A DNA stretch of 12,306 nt from Thermoflexus sp. Lineage in GTDB: Bacteria > Chloroflexota > Anaerolineae > Thermoflexales > Thermoflexaceae. The stretch lies in assembly GCA_017743605.1 (NCBI GenBank), contig JAGHYO010000051.1, positions 1 through 12,306 of the forward strand, given 5' to 3'. How positions within the stretch are numbered: position 1 is the first letter of the stretch; every line of letters begins with the position of its first letter. Both the position numbers and the translations under genes were made by a program. The notes under the pieces are model-generated. The model had not been told where the DNA came from, did not search any database, and worked only from the letters and a program-made list of their open reading frames with translations. Shown in pieces: positions 1 to 6,045 of this stretch.

Positions 1-14
1 GAGGATTCCGCCCA

Positions 15-23
15 ATTCTACCA
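15..23 (-). promoter_or_regulatory. possible extended -10 promoter downstream of pheT
   Basis: The minus strand reads TGGTAGAAT, an extended -10 pattern (TGn followed by five of six TATAAT bases). No convincing -35 box lies 16-18 bp upstream. Two direct copies of TTCGGA (43-48 and 31-36, 12-bp period) lie just upstream and could be an operator. If real, it would drive a gene beyond the left edge. The 65 bp past the pheT stop show no supportable gene and no terminator. Confidence 0.25.
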
Positions 24-65
24 CCCCCTGTCCGAACTTCTCTCCGAAGGTCAGTCCCTAAGCGG

Positions 66-2603
66 TCACATCCCCTCTTCTTTCTGACGGACGACGGCCC
101 CGAGCCGTTCGGCAGCCGCCCGGATCAGGCGTTCCCGCAACGCGGCCACCTCCCGGTCCGTGAGGGTGCGGTCCTCCGCTTGATAGAACACGGTGAAGGC
201 CAAGCTGCGGTGCCCGGGCGGGATGGGCGGCCCCTGGTAGACGTCGAAGAGGTGTACCTCGCGGACCAGGGGGGCGCCGGCCTCGCGGAGCAGGGCGGCC
301 AGGGCAGCCGCCGGCACGCCCTCCGGCACGATGAAGGCCAGGTCCTCCACCACCGGGGGCACCCGGGGCACGGCCTCCAAGACGTGCGCGATGGGCGCCA
401 GCCCCTGCAGGGCTTCCAGATCCAGCTCGGCGACCAGGACGGGCTGATCCGGCAGCTCCCAGGCCCGACGCACCAGCGGATGCAACTCCCCCAGGATCCC
501 CAGGGAACGTCCGCGGGCTTTGACCTCCCCTCCCCGGCCCGGGTGCAGGCCCGGATGCTCCGCCCGCTCGAAGACGGCCTCTGGGATGTGTAGGCGTTCC
601 AGCAGCGCCTCTACGATGCCCTTCAGATCGAAGAAGTCCATCGGCTTCCGATCTACCGGAAGCCACGAGGCCGGATCTCGCGGCCCGGTGAGGGCGATGC
701 CGATCCGTCCCGGCTCCTCTGGAAGGTCCTCTCCGGGATGGGGGAGGAACACCTTCCCGATCTCGAAGATCGCCACCCGTTCCCGGAACCGGAGGTTGGT
801 GCGAAGGGCGCGCAGCAGCCCGGGGAGCAGGGTATGGCGGAGGACGGTGCGCTCCTCACTAATGGGGTTGATCAGCCGGACGTAGTCGGGGGCTGTGTAG
901 GGATTGGCGACGTCGGGAGGGGCCAGGCGGGCTTCATCGTCGGGATGGATCAGAGCATAGGTGATCACTTCTTGGAGCCCGCAAGCCACCAGGATGTCCC
1001 GGACCCGCTCCTCGAAGGACCAAGCGGAGTTGCCCCGCTGCGGGGGCATGGGGTCCCGGAGCCGGGTCTCTGGCATCCGGTCGTAGCCCCAGATGCGGGC
1101 GACCTCCTCGATCAGATCCTCCGGGCGCTGGCAGTCCAGCCGGTGATCGGGGACGGCGACCCGCCAGGCGGTTGGGGCGGAGCGGGAACCGGCGGGAGGC
1201 CGGGTGGGCTCGACCCGGAACTCCAGGGCGCGCAGGATCCGCTCGATCTCGCGGGGCGGGATGGCGAAGCCCAGCACACGCTCCACGTCTTGTGCGGAGA
1301 GGGGGATGGTCACCCGCCGGGCCCTGCGGACGTAAGCGTCGACGACCCCACGGGCCACGGTCCCGCCGGCCAGGCGTTGCATGAAGGCCGCAGCGCGCTG
1401 GGCGGCTGGGAGAGTCAGCGCCGGATGGATCCCTCGTCCGAAGCGAGCGCTGGCCTCGCTGGGCAGCTTATGGCGGGCGGCCGTGCGGCGGATGGAGATG
1501 AAATCGAAGTTGGCGGACTCCAGAAGGACGGCTCGGGTGGTCTCCCCGACTTCCGTCTCCGCTCCGCCCATCACCCCGGCGATGGCGATGGGGCCGGCCT
1601 CGTCACAGATCAGGAGATCCTCTGGGTCCAGCGCTCGCTCCGTCCCGTCCAGGGTGCGGATTCGCTCGCCGGGGCGGGCGCGGCGGATGATGATGGTGGG
1701 GGGGCGGCCGCCGGCCCGCTCCACCAGCCGCTCGTAGTCGAAGGCGTGGAGAGGCTGGCCCCATTCCAGCATCACGTAGTTCGTGATATCCACGATTTGG
1801 TTGATGGGACGCATCCCGCACAGCCGCAGCCGCCATTGCATCCAGTAGGGGGAAGGGCTGACCTGCACGCTCCGGATGACCATGGCGGAGTAGCGGGGGC
1901 AGCCCTCTGGGTCCTCGATGCGGATCCCCACGAGGCGGCGGGCCGCTGGGCCAAGGGCCCTAACCGTAGTGGGAGGGTAGCGCAGGCGCTTCCCGGCGAG
2001 GGCGGCCACCTCCCGAGTCACCCCGATGATCGAGAAGGCGTGGGCCAGGTTGGGGGTGAGATCGATCTCCAACACCACGTCCCCCATGTAGTCCGCCAGG
2101 GGCATCCCCACCGGCGCATCCGGGTCCAGCAGGATGATCCCCTCGTGGTCCTCGGAGATCCCCAGCTCCTTCTCCGAGCAGACCATGGCGTCGGAATAGA
2201 TCCCGCGGATGGCCCGGCCCTGGAGGGTCATCCTCACCCAGCCCGGCTGGTGGCCATCGTAGAGGGCAGCCCCTTCCAGGGCGAAGGCCACCTTGAGGGG
2301 TTGCGCGGGCATCCGCTCCAGGTAGGGGAGCAGGTTGGGGGCGCCGGTGACCACCACCTTGGGCTCCCCCCGGCCGTAGTTCACCGTGGCCAGGAGCAGG
2401 CGCTCGGCGTTCGGATGACGCTCCACCCGGAGGATTTGCCCGACGACGATCCGCTCTCGGTCCCATTCCAGGGGGGCGCCGGGGATCCCGAACCGCTCGA
2501 TGGCGGTCACCTCTAGGCCGGCCAGAGTCAGGCGCTCGGCCAGCTCCTCCGGCGTCAGATCGATCCTCACGTATTCCTGCAGCCAGCGCAGCGGAACCCG
2601 CAT
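66..2603 (-). CDS. pheT: phenylalanine--tRNA ligase beta subunit
   Basis: Beta chain (845 aa) of the cytoplasmic (alpha-beta)2 phenylalanyl-tRNA synthetase, which charges tRNA-Phe with phenylalanine using ATP. In order: N-terminal MRVPLRWLQEYV start; EMAP/OB tRNA-binding domain (about 40-155); B3/B4 editing region with the PIAIAGVMGG motif (about 205-400); B5 domain (about 425-500); catalytic-like core with INPISEERTVLRHTLLPGLL (about 525-720); and C-terminal FDX-ACB anticodon-binding domain (about 745-843) with VFYQAEDRTLTDREV. It has the full-length bacterial architecture. A TTG 18 bp upstream is in frame, but the AGGAGG Shine-Dalgarno lies between it and the ATG at 2603, so the ATG is the start. 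It is the last gene of the T-box operon. Normally pheT follows pheS directly; here two MNT/HEPN genes intervene. Identification is very secure. Confidence 0.97.
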   Translation of the reverse strand: MRVPLRWLQEYVRIDLTPEELAERLTLAGLEVTAIERFGIPGAPLEWDRERIVVGQILRVERHPNAERLLLATVNYGRGEPKVVVTGAPNLLPYLERMPAQPLKVAFALEGAALYDGHQPGWVRMTLQGRAIRGIYSDAMVCSEKELGISEDHEGIILLDPDAPVGMPLADYMGDVVLEIDLTPNLAHAFSIIGVTREVAALAGKRLRYPPTTVRALGPAARRLVGIRIEDPEGCPRYSAMVIRSVQVSPSPYWMQWRLRLCGMRPINQIVDITNYVMLEWGQPLHAFDYERLVERAGGRPPTIIIRRARPGERIRTLDGTERALDPEDLLICDEAGPIAIAGVMGGAETEVGETTRAVLLESANFDFISIRRTAARHKLPSEASARFGRGIHPALTLPAAQRAAAFMQRLAGGTVARGVVDAYVRRARRVTIPLSAQDVERVLGFAIPPREIERILRALEFRVEPTRPPAGSRSAPTAWRVAVPDHRLDCQRPEDLIEEVARIWGYDRMPETRLRDPMPPQRGNSAWSFEERVRDILVACGLQEVITYALIHPDDEARLAPPDVANPYTAPDYVRLINPISEERTVLRHTLLPGLLRALRTNLRFRERVAIFEIGKVFLPHPGEDLPEEPGRIGIALTGPRDPASWLPVDRKPMDFFDLKGIVEALLERLHIPEAVFERAEHPGLHPGRGGEVKARGRSLGILGELHPLVRRAWELPDQPVLVAELDLEALQGLAPIAHVLEAVPRVPPVVEDLAFIVPEGVPAAALAALLREAGAPLVREVHLFDVYQGPPIPPGHRSLAFTVFYQAEDRTLTDREVAALRERLIRAAAERLGAVVRQKEEGM

Positions 2604-2612
2604 ATCCAGTGT

Positions 2613-2618
2613 CCTCCT
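2613..2618 (-). promoter_or_regulatory. Shine-Dalgarno of pheT, fixes the start
   Basis: AGGAGG on the minus strand ends 9 nt before the ATG at 2603. It would lie inside the coding region if the in-frame TTG at 2621 were used, so it settles the start choice. Confidence 0.85.
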
Positions 2619-2653
2619 CAATGGGATCCCGGAAACTAGGTGGCCGCTCCGGT

Positions 2654-3079
2654 CTATCCCTCGGAGCGGAGCCCTGTTGCAGTCCCGATAGCCCGAACGT
2701 CCTGGATCGCCCCAGGGATCGCCTGAAAGACGAGGCGATCATCCACTTCCCAACAGCCATGAACCAGCTGATGGCGCCTGCGAATGGGGGCGGAGAAGCG
2801 CTGAGCCAGCGCCTCACGGATCACGCCGCGCTCCTGGAGCACTTGAAGTGCCTCGCTGTAGGTTTCGAGCGAGCGCCAACAGTTCGGAGCGATCCGATGC
2901 GGAGCAATATCCGCCATGGCTTCCGCCGCCATCACCATGTGATACCGGGCGCTGCCCTGCCGGCGCGGGTCGGCCAGGAAATCTGCCTCGGGCATCCAGG
3001 CGGGGGAGTCGAGGGCTTGCTGGCTTTCGAACAGCGCGGAGAGCGGGTTGCACAAGCGATCGCTTTGATAGCGGATCAT
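2654..3079 (-). CDS. hepT: HepT-like HEPN protein (DUF86 type), putative RNase toxin
   Basis: All-helical 141-aa HEPN protein. The DUF86/HepT signature is visible: a DFLADP segment (33-38), a middle helix with MAAEAMADIAPHRIA (50-64), SLETYSEALQVLQERGVI (70-87), and the C-terminal motif R102-HQLV-H107 followed by GCWEVDD. Studied HepT proteins are RNases that use R-x4-H, and their MNT partner silences them by adding AMP to the Tyr of RX4HXY. Here that Tyr position is Cys109 (codon TGT), and the Asn usually found after the Arg is His103. R and H themselves are kept, so RNase chemistry is possible but control by Tyr AMPylation is not. Its ATG directly follows the mntA TAG (TAGATG), with GAGGTG as ribosome site 8 nt upstream. 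The stop lies 50 bp before the pheT start. Family assignment is good; present activity is open. Confidence 0.8.
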   Translation of the reverse strand: MIRYQSDRLCNPLSALFESQQALDSPAWMPEADFLADPRRQGSARYHMVMAAEAMADIAPHRIAPNCWRSLETYSEALQVLQERGVIREALAQRFSAPIRRRHQLVHGCWEVDDRLVFQAIPGAIQDVRAIGTATGLRSEG

Positions 3080-3487
3080 CTAAAGAGCACCTCGTAGGTA
3101 AGCTTCGTGCAGGCGGCGGATCTCAAAGGATTCGGACCAGGTCGAGGCCTCGAAGTCAGCGTGGCGGTCCTCGTCGCGGCAGAGGAGGATTCGGCAGGGC
3201 CGGATGGCGGCGAAGCGGAAGGCCGGCGGTGTCGCGTTCAGGACCTGCACATCCACCAGGAGGGAGAGGCCGGCCTGGCGCAGGGCCGCCTTCTGGGGCC
3301 CAGGGGGCGCGGGAAGGGGATCCAGGAAAGCTGCGATGTCGACGTCCCGGAAGGCTTCCCCCTCAAGGAAGGAGCCATACAGGTAAGCAAAGACCACGTC
3401 AGGCTCCCCGGCCGCGGCTTCGGCCAGGATCGATTCCACGCGGCGTTTTTCTTCATCGGGGATCCGCCAGGTTTTGACTCGCTCCAT
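3080..3487 (-). CDS. mntA: MNT-type nucleotidyltransferase, putative antitoxin of the HEPN partner
   Basis: Small nucleotidyltransferase of the DNA polymerase beta-like fold, 135 aa from the ATG at 3487. The fingerprint is YLYGSFLEGEAFRDVDIA (residues 35-52) with G38-S39 and the metal-binding D48-x-D50. The third carboxylate is D79 in the strand VDVQVLNATPP. Spacing is GSx8DxD, shorter than the x10 of the best studied MntA but common in the LN-x-x-PP subgroup. All three acidic residues are present, so it should be active. Known MntA proteins transfer AMP onto a HEPN toxin, and a HEPN gene follows immediately. An ATG six bases earlier (3493) is also in frame but touches AAGGG (3494-3498); the second ATG has a 6-nt spacing and is preferred. 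The AAGGG overlaps the pheS TAA, suggesting coupled translation. Confidence 0.85.
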   Translation of the reverse strand: MERVKTWRIPDEEKRRVESILAEAAAGEPDVVFAYLYGSFLEGEAFRDVDIAAFLDPLPAPPGPQKAALRQAGLSLLVDVQVLNATPPAFRFAAIRPCRILLCRDEDRHADFEASTWSESFEIRRLHEAYLRGAL

Positions 3488-3496
3488 CTCCATCCC

Positions 3497-4531
3497 TTAA
3501 TCGAACTGCTCCAGGAAGCGCATGTCGTTGGCCCAGAAATATCGAATGTCATCGATGCGATGCTTGAGCATGGTGATCCGTTGCGGACCCATGCCGAAGG
3601 CGAAGCCAGTGAAGCGGCGGGGATCGTAGCCGCCGTTCTGCAGGACCACCGGGTGCACCATCCCGGCGCCGGCGATCTCGAGCCAGCCGGTGTGCTTGCA
3701 GACCCGGCACCCTCGCCCCTCGCAGAGGATGCAGTCCATGTCCACCTCCACGCTGGGCTCGGTGAAGGGGAAATAAGAGGCACGGAAGCGGACCTTGCGC
3801 TCGGGCCCAAACATCCGGCGGGCGAAGTCCGTTAGGGTGCCCTTGAGGTCGCTCATGGTCACCCCGGGTCCCACAGCCAGACCCTCCACCTGATGGAACA
3901 TGATCTCAGAGCGGGCGGTGATCTGTTCGTAACGATAGCACATCCCGGGCAGGATCACCCGGATAGGCTCGGGGCAGAAGGCCTGCATGGCGTGGATCTG
4001 GCCCGGGGAGGTGTGGGTGCGCAGGATCACCCCCTCTCGGTCGGTGTAGAAGGTGCTCCACATGTCCCGGGCGGGGTGATGAGGTGGGATGTTGAGCAGC
4101 TGGAAGTTGTATTCATCGGTCTCCACGTCCCGGCTGGTGAAGACCTGGAAGCCCATCTCAGCGAAGATGGCGACGATCTCTCGAAGGGTGCGGGTGGCCG
4201 GGTGAAGCCGGCCGGCGCGGACCGGGCGGCCGGGCAGGGTGACGTCAAGAGGCGGTGCCTCCAGCTCGCGGCGCAGGGCGGCCTGGCGCAGGGCCTCCCG
4301 CCGCGCGGCGTAGGCTGCCTCGAGGGCCTCTTTGACCTCGTTGGCCTTGCGCCCGATGGCCGGCCGCAGCTCCCGGGGGAGAGTCCCCAGGGCGGCGAAG
4401 GCCTCCATCAGTCGGCTGCGCCGGCCCAGATAGCCGGCATACCAGGCCTGGAGGGCCTCCTCGGTGTCCAGCCCTTCCAGCTCCCGTAACGCCTCCTCAC
4501 GCAATCGTTCCAGCTCGTCCACGGTGACCAT
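3497..4531 (-). CDS. pheS: phenylalanine--tRNA ligase alpha subunit
   Basis: Catalytic alpha chain of PheRS, 344 aa, the usual bacterial length. N-terminal coiled-coil tRNA-binding arm (about 1-90: VDELERLREEALRELEGL onward); then the class II core with HPATRTLREIVAIFAEMGF (motif 1 area), FRASYFPFTEPSVEVDM (motif 2 area) and FAFGMGPQRITML (motif 3). The Cys-rich CILCEGRGCRVCKHTGW segment before LEIAGAGMVHP is a normal feature of many bacterial PheS proteins. In motif 3 the residue before the conserved Arg is Gln (codon CAA), where Glu is usual. The ATG at 4531 has AGGAGG 9 nt upstream. It is the first gene behind the T-box leader and is followed within a few bases by mntA. Identification is very secure. 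Confidence 0.97.
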   Translation of the reverse strand: MVTVDELERLREEALRELEGLDTEEALQAWYAGYLGRRSRLMEAFAALGTLPRELRPAIGRKANEVKEALEAAYAARREALRQAALRRELEAPPLDVTLPGRPVRAGRLHPATRTLREIVAIFAEMGFQVFTSRDVETDEYNFQLLNIPPHHPARDMWSTFYTDREGVILRTHTSPGQIHAMQAFCPEPIRVILPGMCYRYEQITARSEIMFHQVEGLAVGPGVTMSDLKGTLTDFARRMFGPERKVRFRASYFPFTEPSVEVDMDCILCEGRGCRVCKHTGWLEIAGAGMVHPVVLQNGGYDPRRFTGFAFGMGPQRITMLKHRIDDIRYFWANDMRFLEQFD

Positions 4532-4571
4532 GCCGGCGTGCCTCCTAATGGGGGTCGATGAGGATCCCGGG

Positions 4572-4613
4572 AAACGACCACGCCCTCATCCCGCCCAGGG
4601 ACGAGGGCGTGGG
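4572..4613 (-). terminator. T-box terminator hairpin before pheS
   Basis: On the minus strand a 13-bp stem (4600-4612 with 4578-4590; CCACGCCCTCGTC against GATGAGGGCGTGG, one G-U pair) closes a 9-nt loop. It uses the CGTCCCT strand (4597-4603) that the antiterminator would also need, so the two structures exclude each other. The following TCGTTT (4577-4572) is a poor U-tract, so termination may be weak or helped by factors. Confidence 0.8.
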
Positions 4614-4870
4614 CTCCCCCGCGGTACCACCCTGCTTGGCCTGCGGCGCGCAGGCCCGCTCTTCGCCGGAGGCAAGGGTCTCCGACGGCCCGGATAACGG
4701 TGGGCCCTCCGGGAACGGCTACTGGGGAGAGGGCTTCCGGAGGCCTCTCCGGTTCGCCGTTCCGGCTCCGGGGCGAACTTCAGCCGGCGGTCGCCGAGCG
4801 GGGCTCTCAGCCGCGGCCCCGCCGCTCCGGCGGCGCCGTCCCGGCCTACTCCTCCCCTTCTTCGCCGTTC
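4578..4870 (-). promoter_or_regulatory. T-box riboswitch, phenylalanine type, leader of pheS
   Basis: A leader RNA that senses uncharged tRNA-Phe and lets transcription into pheS continue when phenylalanine charging falls. Seen on the minus strand: an AGTA motif at the 5' side of Stem I (4848-4851); the 3' side with GAAGTTCG, in which TTC (4777-4775) is a phenylalanine specifier; a Stem II arm GGAACGGC / GCCGTTCC (4756-4763 with 4712-4719) with an internal CAGTA S-turn-like motif; a Stem III hairpin GGCCTGCG-CGC-CGCAGGCC (4656-4638); the T-box core AGGGTGGTACCGCGG (4633-4619), whose TGGT bulge fits a tRNA 3' end ACCA; and CGTCCCT (4603-4597), the usual partner strand. The core is nearly identical to the consensus. 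The exact Stem I fold and the 5' end were not computed. No gene lies in 4532-4889; this leader fills it. Confidence 0.93.
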
Positions 4871-4872
4871 GG

Positions 4873-4900
4873 AAAAAAGATCAGGCTATTCACGGATCTT
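4873..4900 (-). terminator. possible weak terminator of the coiled-coil gene
   Basis: Minus strand AAGATC (4900-4895) pairs with GATCTT (4882-4877) around a 12-nt loop, ending in a T-run (4878-4873). The stem starts inside the last codons of the upstream gene and has only two G-C pairs, so it is weak. It sits just before the T-box leader. No clear promoter for the pheS operon was found here, so read-through cannot be excluded. Confidence 0.3.
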
Positions 4901-5981
4901 CGGAGCCCCCAGACGCTTCCAGGGTCCAGGGTTGGGGGGCGACCAGCTCTCCCTGGGCTTGTAGCAGAAGGCCGATGCGGGCCTCTCGCGCGAGCTCCAA
5001 CGCCCGACGATCCAGAACCACCCCGAAGATCAGGGGCAGCACAGGGCCTCGCACGCCATATGCGCGCAGAGCTTCCTGCACAGCGGCGTTGCGCAGCAGG
5101 TCCGCGAAATCGTGGACCGCGCGGGGCCCGAGACGGGCTTTTACGGAGATGAGAAGCCAGGCCTCTTCGCCGTCGGGCCCGCGCACCCGGGCGATCCCGT
5201 CCAGCTCCCCAATCCGGTCAATGGCCAGGGTGGCGATCGGCTCCAGGAGGACGTAACCGCGCTCCGCCAGATAGCGCTGCACGGCTTCCACCATCTGGCC
5301 TTCCACGGTCACGCCGACGGTCTGGCCGAACCGGTCCAGGGTGCGCTGGAACTGTTCCTGGCGCAGAAGGACCTGCCGCAGGGTCTCCTCTGTGCGGCGC
5401 TGGGCTTCGGCGAGTTCGGCGAATCGGCGCTCGGTCTCGGCGCGGTATTCCAGGAACTCCTGACGATGCGCTATGAACTCCTGGCGGTGGGCGGCGAACT
5501 CTTCGTAGTGGCGGCGCTGGGCTTCGGCGAGTTCGGCGAATCGGCGCTCGGTCTCGGCGCGGTATTCCAGGAACTCCTGACGATGCGCTATGAACTCCTG
5601 GCGGTGGGCGGCGAACTCTTCGTAGTGGCGGCGCTGGGCTTCGGCGAGTTCGGCGAAACGCCGGTCAGTCTCGGCACGGTATTCCAGGAACTCCTGGCGG
5701 TGGGCCGTGAAAGTCTCGCTCAGGTTGCGAAGGGCCTCGGCGAGCTCGGCGAAGCGGCGGTCGGTTTCGGCCCGGTGGGCGGCCAGGGCTTCCTCGGTGC
5801 GGCGCTGGGCCTCGGCGAGTTCAGCGAAACGCCGGTCGACCAGCTTGTGGAGCTCCCGGAATGCGTTCGGAAGATTCAACAGCTCATCCGTCAGGAGCAA
5901 GCGGCGCAGCTCCTTCCGCCACTCCTCGTGTTGCTCCAGCAGTCGAACCAGATCATGGAAATCCGTGATGGTGAACGCCAT
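4890..5981 (-). CDS. coiled-coil protein with C-terminal PD-(D/E)XK-like domain
   Basis: 363-aa protein of unknown role, cytoplasmic (no signal peptide or membrane segment). Residues 1-50 form a helical head (FHDLVRLLEQHEEWRKELRR, LLLTDELLNLP). Residues 50-220 are a long charged coiled coil built from repeats of RRFAELAEAQRR and HRQEFLEYRAET. Residues 225-350 look like a restriction-endonuclease fold: helix VEGQMVEAVQRYLAERGY, strand with GELDGIA (D261), strand LLISVKARL (K281). The position of the usual Glu of E-x-K is Ser279, so nuclease activity is doubtful. The layout resembles the DUF3782/DUF1626-type coiled-coil plus nuclease-like proteins frequent in thermophiles. The start is the ATG at 5981 with GAGGG 4 nt upstream; the TTG at 6005 has no ribosome site and would lie at the likely transcription start. 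It has its own candidate promoter between the response regulator and the pheS operon. Confidence 0.75.
   Translation of the reverse strand: MAFTITDFHDLVRLLEQHEEWRKELRRLLLTDELLNLPNAFRELHKLVDRRFAELAEAQRRTEEALAAHRAETDRRFAELAEALRNLSETFTAHRQEFLEYRAETDRRFAELAEAQRRHYEEFAAHRQEFIAHRQEFLEYRAETERRFAELAEAQRRHYEEFAAHRQEFIAHRQEFLEYRAETERRFAELAEAQRRTEETLRQVLLRQEQFQRTLDRFGQTVGVTVEGQMVEAVQRYLAERGYVLLEPIATLAIDRIGELDGIARVRGPDGEEAWLLISVKARLGPRAVHDFADLLRNAAVQEALRAYGVRGPVLPLIFGVVLDRRALELAREARIGLLLQAQGELVAPQPWTLEASGGSEDP
5394..5657 (-). repeat. 117-bp exact tandem duplication in the coiled-coil gene
   Basis: Bases 5401-5517 and 5518-5634 read as identical copies, and the match at period 117 extends from about 5394 to 5657. 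Each unit encodes 39 residues (RRFAELAEAQRRHYEEF, then AAHRQEFIAHRQEF and LEYRAETE). A third, diverged copy follows from 5635. The period is a multiple of three, so copy-number changes keep the frame. Confidence 0.9.
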
Positions 5982-5985
5982 CGAG

Positions 5986-5990
5986 CCCTC
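5986..5990 (-). promoter_or_regulatory. Shine-Dalgarno of the coiled-coil gene, fixes the start
   Basis: GAGGG on the minus strand lies 4 nt before the ATG at 5981. It supports this ATG over the upstream in-frame TTG at 6005. Confidence 0.6.
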
Positions 5991-6009
5991 GCGGTGAATC
6001 CTCAACTGG

Positions 6010-6015
6010 ATTTTA
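6010..6015 (-). promoter_or_regulatory. candidate -10 box of the coiled-coil gene
   Basis: Minus strand TAAAAT (five of six TATAAT bases) lies 28 bp upstream of the ATG, in the short gap after the response regulator stop. The -35 region (CTCTGA or TCTGAG at 17-18 bp spacing) is poor. No terminator is visible in this gap. Confidence 0.4.
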
Positions 6016-6045
6016 TCACACGTGCGCTCCGCCTCAGAGGATCCG

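Noticed and set aside
1..65. Possible beginning of a further gene after pheT (frame reading FGEKFGQGVVELGGIL)
   Set aside because: Too short to judge; no clear start codon with a ribosome site, and the window ends.
738..2516. Long open frame on the plus strand opposite pheT
   Set aside because: It is the complement of a conserved gene in GC-rich DNA; the translation is Gly/Pro/Asp/His-rich with no recognisable domain.
2604..2621. TTG start for pheT, six codons upstream
   Set aside because: The AGGAGG ribosome site would fall inside the coding sequence; the ATG at 2603 gives the normal PheT N-terminus.
4558..5256. Plus-strand open frame across the pheS leader
   Set aside because: The region is explained by the T-box RNA on the other strand; the translation is Arg/Ser/Pro-rich without domains.
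5394..5660. CRISPR-like or intergenic repeat array
   Set aside because: The units are directly adjacent, in frame within a gene, and have no spacers.
5982..6005. TTG start for the coiled-coil gene, eight codons upstream
   Set aside because: It has no ribosome site and would sit about at the transcription start expected from the -10 at 6010-6015.
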